64,000 bases of DNA, from the NCBI GenBank assembly GCA_949128115.1, contig OX421962.1, forward strand, positions 11,917,262 through 11,981,261, given 5' to 3'. A program made the translations under genes and the position numbers. Shown in pieces: positions 11,416-23,330 of this stretch. The stretch is from Anaspis maculata (lineage: Eukaryota > Arthropoda > Insecta > Coleoptera > Scraptiidae). Under the pieces are notes generated by a model. That model had not been told where the DNA came from. It was given only the letters and a program-made list of their open reading frames with translations, and made no database searches. The first letter of the stretch is position 1, and every line of letters begins with the position of its first letter.

Positions 11416-12944
11416 ATGGGTTTGTTTTGAGTTGAATCATGAATGCTCCGTTTGCATAATCAGAAATTCAGCGAATTTAGTAAACGTAGACGGTTTCACT
11501 TATCTCCTTGCTAATAACAATAATGATCTTATTCCAGTAACACTGCCACGCTCTGTCGGTATGCGCTCGTGAAAATTAATTGCGAGGAACTAATTCCGAA
11601 AGGTGCGCTGCTTCACTCACAGAGAAACCATTGAAAAGCTAGCGGCAGATACCCTAGTACTGCGAAGGGCATTATCCCGAGCCGCCTGCCCCCCGAAATG
11701 CCGAATCAAGCCCGCATCTTTGCACTGCCTTTGATGTTAATTTATATCAATTCCTGTCGCGCTAATCCGTCCTTGTTTAAACAGGGCCGTTTCTTTTTAT
11801 CGGGCCATCGCAGCGAATGAACACCCGACGGCGTTGTGCCGCTCCCGCACGGCCCAAAAAGAGAATAGGTGATTCGAGAAAATGGTGGTAATTTTCTTGA
11901 GAGCAGAGCACACGGACCCTCCACTTAGCAAAGCAATTTTTATTATCGACTGGCTTCATCCGCACATACACACTGCGCTCTTCCGCAGATAGTGCGGAGC
12001 AAAGCTAATTTTCTCCCTCCATCGGGCCGTTTCGGAAGATGCCGTGCCACGATGAAAAAGGAAAAAAATCTGCTCCATCCATCATTCCGCACTTATGAAT
12101 CGCCATTTATTACCATTATTAAATCATCAGGAGGCATTAGGGGAAAACGCAGCAGCCAAGGGGCTGCGCTCTCTCTCTCCCTACATGAAAAAAACATGTC
12201 GGCGGCGGGTCATTAAAGCCGGATAACGCGCAATAAAAATCCAGAAAGCGAGCAAATAAATAATACAACAAAAAGTGGATGTTATACTCACGCAAAAAGG
12301 GCATAACTTCCCCTGCTGCCGGTCTCTGCATAGTTGGAGGCGGAAAGAGGGAAGTCGTCTTGTGTATGTGTGTGTTTTAGGGGAAACGAACGAGAGTAGA
12401 GGACCACCCTTGTTGCTGCTGCAGGCACAAAAAGTCGTGCCGGTGCTGTTTCCGAAACACAAAGAAAATAATAGTATCAAAGCGAAACCCAGACGCTGAT
12501 TAAAACCGAGAGCGTATTGCATTGTAATTTGCTACAGCAGACTGGTGCAGGAGGCGGCGACTTTGCCGACATATTATCGTAATTTAATAACGCTGCAATA
12601 TTAGCTTCAATTATTTGCAGTGCCGCTTTCATCTCATTGACGAGAGCGCGCACAATGCAAACTTGTTTGTTTCAAAATATGAAACCGTTGCCGTTTCTGT
12701 GTCTATGCATTCATTTGCAAATCGGATTTCCATTGCACCGTCATTGAGAGAGAGAAGCTTCTTGAAACTGTAATGTTTACGTTCCTGGAATCCATCCGGG
12801 TAAATTCCCTGGCTTCAAAGAGCTCTCCTTATGGTGTATGCGTCGCGAAAGCTGATAGAATCCGGAGGCAAGTATTTTTAATTGAACGAAAAGCGTTTTC
12901 CACACTTACACCACCGAACTTACACAGAGTGGTTAGATGTTCAC
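11416..12944. other. Unique DNA without recognisable gene
   Basis: No supported coding sequence. 11,560-12,760 is relatively G+C-rich, lacks relatives in the window and shows no pol or gag phrases. It could contain conserved non-coding sequence, but I see no specific element. Confidence 0.4.
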
Positions 12945-13125
12945 GTCCTGGAAACTCCCTGCAAAAATTCACCTAATAAACAACTTCCGGCATGGCATAC
13001 GCATCTTTGCACTGAAAAAGGCCGAAAACAAGTATTCCACCATTGAGCGCGAACTGTTTGCTGCAGTTTCCTATAATACTAGGTGGCACAAGAATCATTA
13101 CCTGTTTGCGTCCGTTTTCCATTGA
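12945..13125 (+). pseudogene. Gypsy-type RNase H fragment
   Basis: The frame reads ALKKAENKYSTIERELFAAV, the conserved RNase H segment that carries the second catalytic acidic residue (Glu of STIERELFA) in Ty3/gypsy pol. It is about 40 residues long and cut off on both sides. A second decayed copy of the same segment lies at 16,862-16,920. Confidence 0.7.
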
Positions 13126-13489
13126 TTATGAAACCTATAATTAAACGACTTACCATGAAGAAGTTCTATCCATATTATAAGAGCTTGGGTTGTCCTATAT
13201 ATTCACACCTGTATATATTCTTACAATAGTCAAAGGTCACAACGTTTCAAAAACTCGACAGACGCGCTCCTAATCCTCTCTGTCCCGCTGCATGTGGCGC
13301 TGCTGTTCTCACCGGCCTGTCATACTAAATCATCATAGGCTCTGCTCTGCTCTCAAACCTAAATATCTCGTAAATGAAACTTCCAACAAAAATTTTGCGC
13401 GAGCAACTTTTTCCTCTGAATTGAACGTAGAATTCAAAAATATATGCTGTAAAACAACTAGATGGTGAAAAAATAGGTGAGAAAACTAG

Positions 13490-13800
13490 GTTTTCAGTAT
13501 GACTCCTGGTGCCATTTCTATTTGGTGGTATCCCTAAGCAAGATCTAATGTTGTAAAATACTGGCTTCTTCCCAACTTGTCGAGTGTGTCGTTGTTTTGA
13601 TGTACCTAGTGTTTATCGTCAATTGTTTTGTCGTTCAAACTTTCATGTTCAGTGACCATGCGTCCCTTTTGTTTTCCTGATGCGTCGATCTCATTTTACA
13701 CGATGTAAACAGGCGGTGACCATGCCGAAATCGATGGTTTCATTATACCTTGTTGTAATAGAGATTCACTCTTGAACTTTTTTTCATGGTTTCTTGTCAA
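13490..13800 (-). pseudogene. Gypsy-type RT N-terminal fragment
   Basis: On the minus strand, decayed RT phrases follow each other: GIMKPSISAWSPPVYIV near 13,730, DASGKQKGRMVTEHESLNDK near 13,660, and [18 protein letters not shown] (first catalytic Asp) near 13,560. Stops and a short gap break the frame. It is of the same 297-like type as the pol at 7,425-8,219 and opposite in strand to the debris on either side. Confidence 0.7.
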
Positions 13801-14109
13801 TTGAACCTAAAATGATGTTTTATACTAAAAACTTCCACTCGTATTTTGCCACTTTTTTGTCAATCATCCTATTTTCCGTACTTGAAAGCTCATAGCGTGA
13901 AAATTATGAATTTGATGCCTTTTTAATCGACTTTTGCATAATTTTTGCCTTAAATTATTATTGTTTTGAGCAACAAAGCAATTTTCCATTCTACACGGTA
14001 GGCTGATCAGTCAAAAAAAGATGGCCAACTTGGCTTACTTTTAGTGGAATTGGACGGTAAGCTGCGTGATGCGTTACCCTACCGTGTGCGTTCTTTGAAG
14101 TTGATGTGT

Positions 14110-15960
14110 CAGAAAAGAAATCATATCTAAGAAACTGTGGTGGTGAAAAGATGGAAGATTGACCTCAGAAGAGTAGACGAAAAAAAAGCAAGTACTTTCC
14201 CACCATCGATCCAACACAAGGGTACTGATGAATACCGTTGGATTTTCAAAAAGGTTGACCCATCACTGCCTTCACCATACCGGGGCAGGGGTTCTTTCAA
14301 TTTAAAGCTATGCCATTTGGCCCTCACTCGGTTCCGGCTACCGTCCAGCGTCTACTGGACGCCGTTTTTGGGGCGAATTTACAGGACAATGTTTTTGCCT
14401 ATCTTGATGACATTCTTGTCTTAGGAAAGACGTTTACCGGCGATCACGACAAGCCAAACTAATTCCAAGCGTGTGAAAATAGTCATTTTTTCAAAAGAAA
14501 ATCACGTATTTGGGGCACGTTGTTTCTGAAGAGGGTATTGCGACAGATCCCGAGTGAATTGGTCAAATTCAACCTTGTCAGGGGGCGTGCCAGCTGTGCG
14601 TTTCATGTCATCAAATCACTAGATGCAGCGAATAGTTGATGAGGAAGTCGACCGTATGTTGAAGGAAGACAATTTTGAACCGAACAGTAGTTCTTGGAGA
14701 AGCCCCGTGGTGATCGTGAAGAAAAAAGGTTAAAGCAAACGATTTTGTATTGACTTCAGAAGAGTTAACGAAGCAAGCGTGAAAGATGCCTACCCTCTGC
14801 CGCTTTTTACAAAAATTCTGGACAGAAAGCAAGTACTTTTCCATGATCGATCTAAAACAAGGGTTCTGACAAATACCGTTTGGTTTTCAGAGTAAACTCA
14901 TTCACTGCTTTCACCATACCGGGGTGGGGCTTTTCCAATTTCACGTTATGCCGTTTGGCCTTCGCTTGGCTCCAGCTACCTTCCAGCGTCTTCTCGGCAC
15001 CGTTCTTGGGGCGGATTCAAAGGACAAAGGTTTTGTTCATCTTGATGACATTCTTGTCTCGGGAAAGACGTTTACCGGCGATTACGACAAGCCAAACTAA
15101 TTTCAAACGCGGAAAAATGTAAATTCTTTTGTAACGTCTTCAGAAGAGTTGACGAGGCGAGCGTGAATGATGCCTACCTCTGACGCTTTTTACAAAAATT
15201 CTCGACCGAAAGCAAGTACTTTTCCACCATCGATCTGAAACAAGGGTTCTGACAAATACCGTTGGGTTTTCAAAGTAAAATTATTCCCATTACTGCTTTC
15301 CCTTACGGGGCGGGGGCTTTTCCAATTTCGCGTTATGCCAAGATTGATGTCTATCTTGATGACATTCTCGTCTCGAGCAAGACTATCGAAGATCATGTTG
15401 CAAACTTGAGAGAAGTCTTTCGGCGATTACGACAAGCCAGACTTATTCCAAGCGCGGTAAAATGTGAATTCTTTCAGAAAAAAATCACGTATTAGGGGTA
15501 CGTCGTCTCGGAAGAGGGTGGTGCGACGTATCCTGAGTAAATTAGCCAAATTCAACCTTGTCAAGGGCGTACCAGTTGTGCGTTTCATGCCATCAAACTG
15601 AAAATTTCATTGACTTGACAAATGACTTCACATTCTCCACCGTGAGCAAATACTTCTCTGCCATGGATCCAAAACAAGGATACTGGCAGATACCGTTGGA
15701 TTTTCAGAGTAAACCCAATTCTGCCTTCACCATACCGGGGCGGAGTGTTTTCCGACTCAAAATAATGCCATTTGGCCTTTATTCGGCTCCAACTACCTTC
15801 CAGCATCTTGTCTTAGCAGTTCTCATGGCGGATTTAGGGGGCAAAGCGTTTGCCTATCTTAATGACATTCTTGTCTTGGGAAAGACTATTAAAAATCATG
15901 TTGTCAACTTGAAAGAAGTTTTTCGGCGATTACGACAGGCTCAGGTTATTTCAGGCCTGT
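14110..15960 (+). pseudogene. Four consecutive copies of a gypsy-type RT core
   Basis: The same RT segment is repeated four times on the plus strand. The phrase around GCAAGTACTT...ATCGATC (the KYFSTIDL block) occurs at about 14,188, 14,830, 15,212 and 15,646. The block encoding the YLDDILV catalytic pair occurs near 14,397, 15,036, 15,348 and 15,851; the last copy reads YLND, losing one catalytic Asp. Every copy has frameshifts. The 3' end of each RT unit runs into the 5' start of the next through a common QLCVSCHQ-like junction phrase (near 14,600 and 15,580), which points to tandem duplication rather than separate insertions. Confidence 0.75.
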
Positions 15961-16560
15961 AAGTGGTATCAAGGGAAAATCATAGAAGCTCAGACTAACC
16001 CAACAGATGATCCAAATTGTTAAAATACGGGAAGGAAAGCTATTATAATCGTTTTTTCGGTCACCAGGACGTAACCGATCTATAAAATGTGTAACTCAGA
16101 TCGATCAAAGGTATTGCATAAAAATCACAGTGACACTACGGCCGGCCACCTGGGTATCGCAAGATCGGATCTCCCGATACTATACTTGTCTGGAATATTC
16201 AGAGAAATCGCCACCTATGTGAGGAAATAAGTTATTTGTCAACAGTACAAGTCAAATCAGAATAAAATACCCAGACTGATACAACACAGCCAAATTCAAG
16301 GACTATGTCACACCGTAAGCATAGACCTGATAAGATCATTGCCTCCCTTAGCACACCGACTGGCACCACCGTACTCACCTCAGGCCAACCCCGCGGAGCG
16401 CGCAAACAAATAAATCAAGACCATGATTGCCGTTTATTGTGAAGAGAATCATAGGTAATGAGATGAACATCTCTCAGATTTCATGTTTGTTCTGAATACT
16501 CCCCGTCATGATTTGGAGACGCATAGTATTGTAAGTCGTAAGGCTCGTGATTGTAGGCAA
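15961..16560 (+). pseudogene. Gypsy-type integrase relic
   Basis: After the last RT copy the plus strand contains an integrase zinc-binding region in pieces: DTTAGHLGIA near 16,133 (H of the HHCC motif), CLEYSEKS-like, and a cysteine pair region CQQYKSNQ-like near 16,240 with TGT and TGC changed. The downstream core is present only as scattered similarity. No D,D,E triad can be placed with confidence. This would be the 3' half of the element that contributed the RT array. Confidence 0.6.
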
Positions 16561-16861
16561 GAGCGCCAGCGCCATCTGTGAATGATTCGGTGAACGACAG
16601 TAAAGCTCTTCTACGATGGGCCGCACGGTCCGCAGTCGTAGGTTGGAGCGCGCGCGCCATGTTTATCAGACGCGCCGGAGCGATTTATTACCCCTAAGAA
16701 TGACGTTTTGAGAAATTCCAGAATCTTGATGAGCGGTTTTGATCAAGTTACAGTGTTCTACAGTATTTCAAGTTCAAGTCGACATTGTGTTATTGATTAG
16801 GGCTTCCAATTCGTCAAGGACATGTCCTGACATATAACGTTTCATTTCTGACCGGTGACAA

Positions 16862-16960
16862 AATAAGGCCGAAAACAAGTATCCTATTATTGAGCGATAA
16901 CTTCACGCCATTATTGCAGACCAAACTCACATGAATTAGTTGCGTGTTTACGGCCTGGGA
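16862..16960 (+). pseudogene. Second RNase H fragment
   Basis: 'AAGGCCGAAAACAAGTAT' followed by an ATTGAGCG-type stretch matches 13,017-13,070 at the nucleotide level, but the frame is broken directly after. It is a short duplicate of the same RNase H segment. Confidence 0.55.
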
Positions 16961-19059
16961 ACTATGGACAATTAATGATTTATCATTACAGCCAATAGTT
17001 GAGTGTAGCTCTGACTTATACATTGATGATGCTGAAGAGCTTTCCGATTGTTTCAATTGATCGATCCAGTAATGCCAATAATGGCATTCTGACTCTCGTG
17101 AATCCTGCTGGACCACATCTTATTGCATCCTTCAAGCGAAGTTTGCACTTTGAGAAAATCCAATCACAGCTTTTCTCAAGGCAAGCTCAGATCTTTCAAA
17201 GTTCGACTATCCGCACAGAAAAGCTTTCCGCTCGCATGGAGCTTTTTCTCTCCTGAAAAGAAAACTGCAATTGTAACATGATGTGAGTAAGACGGGAATG
17301 TGCAGCGCATACAACGTACTTCTTACCCTTTATCTTCGGTTATCAAACAATCGGCGCGGTACCATTTCAGTGTTCTTATCATTTCCGGTGTTTTTAATCC
17401 ATAAACTAATGTTTTGTTGGTTACTTGTCGTAATTCCCGATTTTTGCAACGGAAGTTTTTGGCAAAATGCGTCGTTTCGAACTGCTTGATGGCTAAATGG
17501 AAAAAGTTACGGAAAAGATTTTTGATCGAGTGAATTTGCAAATAGGCGCGCCATAACAGATGGTCACTTGCGCATTCCATCACAAATGAAAAGCCGCCCG
17601 GCAGCTTTAAACTTCCATTTCCTCTGCGCCCTCTGGCCGGCATATGGAATATTTAATTTCTGGCGACTGCACAACACGGCCTTTTCTCTCCATCCTTCCT
17701 GATGCCGCCGGTCGGAATGACGATGGTCCGGTTTATAATTTCCGCATGGAAGAATATGCAAACTGGCCGGACGCGAGCGGCGGGAGCAGGGCATCACGCA
17801 ATATTGCAAAGGGTTCGAATTAATAATGATGGAAACAACACGGCGGCAACGACGTCTGCTCGCAGGTCCAGTTGCAACCGCACTTTCAATTATCCCGCTT
17901 CCGCCCTCCTTCCCTTTTTGCGCCCACAAATAATTGGAAGTGGAAAAACAATGGCCAGGAAGCCATATGTGTGAGTATACGTTGGCCGGACTGCGGCACA
18001 CGCACACCTTTCTCCCCATCAGTGCCAGTGTAGCTATAAAGCTCTCTAATTGATTGTGTTGGAGGGTTGCTGGAGGCTGCCAGGTGCAAAAAATAGCATT
18101 CTTTGGCGCAAAAGCTTGTGTGAGTGTGTTTTTCTAGAATCGAAATCTGTTGTAGGTGGATGTATCATTTTCCCAAAGCTTACGTAAGTTGTAAGCTCGT
18201 GTTTCTGCTGGACGAAGCCGTAATGTCAACGGTGTTATATTACATATGCTTTGCGTAAGTGCGTACAGCTTGTCTTGGGCGTCTGATGCTTGATCAGATT
18301 CCCATGTCAATTACTAGAATATGTGGATTTTATCTAACTGGTTTACCATATCTAACAAAATTATTGCCGCTAGAATTTCAATTGCGTACTTCTGTAATGA
18401 TTACGTGGTAGATCGGCGGAGTACTCATTCAGCAGTCAAGGGATGGATCATTCATCAATTGATTAAGTTAGTACTGTCACGGTACGAACCCCTTGCATCC
18501 TTTTAACCCTTCTATTGATACCCCAGGCGTGGTCGTCCAACAAAAAACAAATACATACTCAACTCTGTCTGGCCTCTCAACGGTAGATTAACACAAACAC
18601 TTGGGTGAGCTCCGCTGATAGAGCCCACCTCTTCTCTCCCTACTCAACTTTTTCACCTGAGGTACTTGAGGTCATCTTAAAGTATTGCAAAACTCCAAGT
18701 CTCAGAGGAGCTATTTTTTATTTTTATAACACAAGTGGTTTCTTTGAAAGGTTCAGCTAGCAGCCTCGAGTCCTCTCCAAAATCCTCTTCTCTCATCTCT
18801 CTCCCTTCCATTTCCGAAAATATTTCCCACCCCTGCCTATCAAAGTTACGTCAACCCTAGTGCTTGCCCAATAGCGAGCGACTCTTTCCTGCAATCGATC
18901 GTGCATTCGATTTTCCCCTCCACAGTCGATTACCAGGGTACATCCCTCGCTGGAGCAGGGCGCACGCTCTTCAAGCATTCACCGCTAGGTGTCTCCAGAT
19001 GTTTCATTTCTCCGCACCAATTGAGGCAATTACGTCATTATTTCCAATTCCTTACCTCC
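16961..19059. other. Unique DNA without recognisable gene
   Basis: No supported gene. 17,520-18,020 is G+C-richer and non-repetitive. The minus-strand frame at 17,564-18,019 (about 150 residues) has no recognisable domain and looks like chance reading of that composition. Confidence 0.4.
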
Positions 19060-22000
19060 ATCTGACTTCGAACACACTAAACTATACTAGCTTACGTTTA
19101 TAATTTCCAGGCATCTCTCGAACTTAAAACAATACCCCACTAATGTGATTTGAATCGGCTAGACTGAACTAAATGCCGTTGCATTAAAACCCGGCTTGTG
19201 TGATGTCTAATTTGCCCTTATCAAATTTCCCATCTAGTAAACATGCAAATCTGATCATTCCCCATTCACAGTGCTTTCGTACCAGAAATTCAATAATTTG
19301 TTTTTTTTCCACGGTTCGTTCGGAGCTTTTCAATAGAACACGTGTCTCAAAGATTAGATGCCTGCCCCGAGCCGGTGGTCGCAGCTCCATTCAAATCCTC
19401 TCGATTTCGGAGCTTTCCAATATAACACGTGTCTGAATGATTAGATGCCTGCCCCGAGCTGGTGGTCGCAGCTGCATTTAAACCTTCTCGATTTCTCTTT
19501 CGCTGGCCATCTCGAAACAATTCGTCATAGAAATCCCTTCACACTTTTACAGCCTCGACATCCGGTTTTTTCCATCTGACTCGAGACTCACTAGACTATA
19601 CTAGCCCACGCCCATAATTTCCAGGCATCTCTCGAACATAAAACAATACCCTATTCGTGTGATTTGAATCGGCTGGACTAAACCAAATGCCGTTGCATTA
19701 AAACCCGGCTTGTGTGATGTCCAATTTGCCCTTGTCAAATTTCCTATCCAGTAAACATGCAAATCTGATCATTGCCCATTCACAGTGCTTTCGTATCAAA
19801 AATTCAATAATTTTTTCCTCTCCCACGGTTCTTTTGGAGCTTTCCAATATAACACGTGTCTCAAAGATTAGATGCCTGTCCCGAGCCAGTGGTCGCAGCT
19901 CCATTCAAACCTTCTCGATTTCTCTTTCGCTGGCCATTTCGAAACGATTTGCCATAGAAATCTCTTCGAATTTTTACAGCCCCGACATCCGGTTTACCCA
20001 TCTGACTCCAGACTCACTAGACTATACTAGCTCACGTTCATAATTTCCAGGCATCTCTCGAACATGAAACAATACCCTACTCATGTGATTTGAATCGGCT
20101 GGACTAAACCAAATGCCGTTGCATTAAAACCCGGCTTGTGTGATGTCTAATTTGCCCTTGTCAAATTTCCTATCCAGTGAACATGCAAATCTGATTATTT
20201 TTCATTCATCAGTGCTTTTGTATCAAAAATTCAATAATTTGTTCCTTTCCCACGGTTCGTTCGGAGCTTTCCAATACAGGGTGTTTCAGGGATGATAGCA
20301 AAAAATTTAACTGTGGGTAGATCTCGTCAAAATATGACGAAAACCTATATACCATTTTGCAAAGTTTGGCCTAATGACGAAGATACAGCCCTCCAAAGTT
20401 CATTTTTTTCGGATTTCAAAATTTTCTAACTCAAGAACGTTTCGACAAATTTAGCTTCTAGTTAGCATAAGCTGGTTTGTCATAATTATCTATCAACCTG
20501 CCAAATTTGGAAGAAATTCAATCAATGGCGTAGAAGTTATGAGAGGTCACCATAAGTCAACTTTTCTTCGGAGGCTTCTAAATTATTGACCCTTATAACT
20601 CCTGAACCATTGATTGCATTCTTTCCAAATTTGGCAGGCTGATAGATCATTCTGACAAACCAGCTTCTGCTGAATTAAAGGTAAATTTGTCGGAACGTTT
20701 CTGAGTTACAAATTTTTGAAATCCGAAAAAAGTGAACTTTGGAGGGCTGTATCTTCGTCATTAGGCCGAACTTTGCAAAATGGTATATAGGTTCTCGTCA
20801 TATTTTGACGAGATCTACCCACAGTTAAATTTTTTGCTACCATCCCTGAAACACCCTGTATAACACGTGTCTCAAAGATTAGATGTCTGCCCCGAGTCGG
20901 TGGTCGCAGCTCCATTCAAACCTCGGTTTTTCTTTCGCTGGCCATCTCGAAACAATTCGTCATAGACATCCCTTCAAACTTTTACAGACCCGATATCCGG
21001 TTTTTTCCGTCCGACTCCAGACTCACTAGACTATACTAGCTCACGCCCATAATTTCCAGGCATTTCTCGAACATAAAACAATACCCTACTCATGTGATTT
21101 GAATTGGCTGGAATCAACCGAATGCCGTTGAAATCAAACCCGGCTTGTGTGATGTCTAATTTGCCCTTGTTAAATTTCCTATGCAGTAAACATGCAAATC
21201 TGATCATTCCCAATGCACAGTGCTTTTGTATCAAAAATTCAATAATTTGTTTCTTTCCCACGGTTCGTTCGGAGCTTTCCAATATAACACGTGTCTCAAA
21301 GATTAGATGCCTGCCCCGAGCCGGTGGTCGCAGCTTCATTTAAACCTTCTCGATTTTTCTTTCGCTGGCCATCTCGAAAGAATTCGTCATCGAAATCTCT
21401 TTGAACTTTTACAGTCCCGACATCCGGTTTTTCTCATCTGACTTCAGACTCACTAGACTATACTAGCTCACGCCCATAATCTCCAGGCATCTCTTGAACA
21501 TAAAACAATACCCCACCCATGTGATTTGAATCGGCTGGACTAAACCAAATGCCGTTGCAATAAAACCCGGCTTGTGTGATGTCTAATTTGCCCTTGTCAA
21601 ATTTCCTATCCAGTGAACATGCAAATCTGATCATTCCTCATTCACCAGTGCTTTCGTTTCAAAAATTCAATAATTTGTTTCTTTTCCACGGTTCGTTTGG
21701 AGCTTTCCAATATAACACGTGTCTCAAAGATTGGATGCCTGCCCCGAGCCGGTGGTTGCAGCTTCATTCAAACCTTCTCGATTCATCTTTCGCTGTCCAT
21801 CTCGAAACAATTCGCCATGAAAACCTTGGCGAACTTTCGCCACACTTTCGAACTTTTACAGCCCCGACATTCGGTTTTTCCCATCTGACTCCAGACTCAC
21901 CAGACTATACTAGCTCACGCCCATAGTTTCCAGGCATCTCTCGAACATAAAACAATACTCCACTCATGTGATTTGAATTGGCTGGACCAAATCAAATGCC

Positions 22001-22290
22001 GTTGCATTAAAACCCGGCTTGTGTGATGTCTAATTTGTCTTTGTCAAATTTCCTATCCAGTGAACATGCAAATCTGATCATTCCCCATTCACAGTGCTTT
22101 TGTATCAAAAATTCAATAATCCGTTCTCGTTCGGAGCTTTTCAATATAACACGTGTCTCAAAGATTACATGCCTGCCCCGAGCCGGTGGTCGCAGCTCCA
22201 TTCAAACCTCCCCGATTCCTCTTTTGCTGGCTATCTCGAAACAATTCATCATAGAAATCTCTTCGAACTTTTACAGCCCCGACATCCGGT
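19060..22290. repeat. ~427-bp tandem monomer array (six to seven copies)
   Basis: The phrase AACCCGGCTTGTGTGATGTC recurs with its CGGCTTGTG at about 19,192, 19,706, 20,132, 21,141, 21,569 and 22,015. Successive distances are 514, 426, 1,009, 428 and 446. The 514-bp unit contains a ~90-bp internal duplication (19,320-19,470), and the 1,009-bp unit carries the 582-bp MITE at 20,277. Corrected spacing is near 427 bp. Short frames beginning MMSNLPLSNF repeat with the monomer and are not genes. The last monomer breaks off at about 22,290 and is followed by an endonuclease-like frame, so the array may be the promoter region of a non-LTR element. Confidence 0.9.
20277..20858. mobile_element. 582-bp palindromic MITE with TA target duplication
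   Basis: The element begins CAGGGTGTTTCAGGGATG and ends with its reverse complement. The two halves are complementary over essentially their full ~285-bp length. TA flanks both ends (20,275-20,276 and 20,859-20,860), and removing element plus one TA restores the neighbouring monomer phrase TTCCAATATAACACG. TA duplication and full inverted symmetry indicate a Tc1/mariner-mobilised foldback MITE. It has no coding capacity. Confidence 0.9.
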
Positions 22291-22334
22291 TTTTTTTCTC
22301 TCAGTGGAATTCTCAGACATTACAACTTCTTGTG

Positions 22335-22520
22335 TTGACTTAGTTCATTGCTCTCACGGCCCTAAACTCTGCAAACTATCGACCACCTATGGATCTTGTC
22401 GGCTCTCTGTCTCGCGACACGTTCAACTACCCACCTCATGTGACTCGACTGAAACTTGGTTTTCCCCGAGACGCTCTATTCCATCTACATTCCAGCTAAC
22501 TCAAATCACATGCGCCCGAA
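22335..22520 (+). pseudogene. Possible non-LTR retrotransposon endonuclease start
   Basis: One plus-strand frame ends in STETWFSPRRSIPSTF, resembling the TETWLSP signature of apurinic endonuclease domains of non-LTR retrotransposons (the Glu is the catalytic metal ligand). The surrounding ~60 residues are only weakly similar and the frame stops at about 22,525. Its position right after the monomer array fits a truncated element with tandem 5' promoter monomers. The identification rests on one short motif. Confidence 0.35.
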
Positions 22521-22763
22521 TATTGTAACCAAACAATAATTCATCATGCTAGGTATACCACAGTGCTATTGATCAAGTTGTAACCAATAAGCTCTTGAAG
22601 TGCTTATCTAAAAATTGCTGGCAAGCTTATGAGTTCGAGCTTACGACGAACTGCCGAATCACGAATGTGTCTCTTTCGAAAATTCATGAGAATCATACCA
22701 GAGTTTCAGTTCGTTTTAGGTTTTTATACAACTTCGCAACAACTACAGTATATTTATTTACAG

Positions 22764-23009
22764 CCAGGCGACGACGATCTGGCTCCTCTGATGGAGGCAG
22801 CACTGCCACCGATAGCGGTTCTGATTCTGATGGTGGCGTCAGCAGCAGAAGAACGAATCCATCGACTACAGCGAAGCCAAAGAAAAAACCAGCGAGACCC
22901 TCCGCCAAAAAGTCTGGTGCCACGCCAGCGAATAACAAATCTAGACAAGCTTTCACTCAAGCTTCCAAGAGACGAATGGTGGAACTCGTCCTCAAAGTAA
23001 TCGCCAGTG
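22764..23009 (+). CDS. timeout: timeless/timeout, antepenultimate exon visible here
   Basis: The exon follows a splice acceptor (TATTTATTTACAG, ending 22,763) and ends at a canonical donor (GTAAGT from 23,010). It opens with two bases completing a codon and ends in phase 1. It encodes a basic, Ser/Gly/Lys-rich linker (ARRRRSGSSDGG, then PKKKPARPSAKK, a likely nuclear localisation region) and a helix (RRMVELVLKVI) that leads into the Timeless C-terminal block. Timeless/Timeout (Tof1/Swi1 family) works with Tipin at replication forks and in checkpoint signalling. The preceding exon cannot be found in this window. Gene identity comes from the next two exons. Confidence 0.8.
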
Positions 23010-23086
23010 GTAAGTACCGATGCATGTGCCGAGATAAACATTCAACATGTTTTTGTCCGCGTCTAATTGGCTTTGTTTTGTTGAAG

Positions 23087-23268
23087 AAATGAGTGAGGCT
23101 TTGGAGTGGTTGAAGGAGTGCTTCGAAGACGCCGTGGAAGATTTCGACCCGGAAGTGTCGGGCATACCGCTGGTACCGATACTGGATAGCTCGATCGAAG
23201 CCATGGACAAGCCCGAGTTCCACGAGTTGCTCAAGGCCGTCGGGGTGTGCGAACCTTTTGACGAACAG
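23087..23268 (+). CDS. timeout: timeless/timeout, penultimate exon
   Basis: It is bounded by an acceptor (TTTGTTGAAG, ending 23,086) and a donor (GTGAGA from 23,269), phase 1 in and phase 0 out, with a 77-bp intron before it and a 62-bp intron after it. The 61 residues (EALEWLKECFEDAVEDFD, then GIPLVPI, then FHELLKAVGVCEPFDEQ) match the pattern I know from the C-terminal, PARP1-binding region of animal Timeless: a helical LxWL segment, a short PLVPI stretch, then a LLxxxGx...P helix before the ETYWRIP motif. The frame is clean and joins exactly to the next exon. Confidence 0.85.
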
Positions 23269-23330
23269 GTGAGATAAAATTTTGTATGCTCGTAACAAAC
23301 AAAATTACAACTTTATATTTTGTGATTTAG

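Noticed and set aside
17564..18019. Possible 151-residue protein-coding gene
   Set aside because: No domain, splice or promoter signal, and an overlapping plus-strand frame of similar length; composition explains it.
19184..22201. Repeated 64-109-residue frames in the monomer array
   Set aside because: They recur with the 427-bp unit on both strands and are interrupted differently in each monomer.
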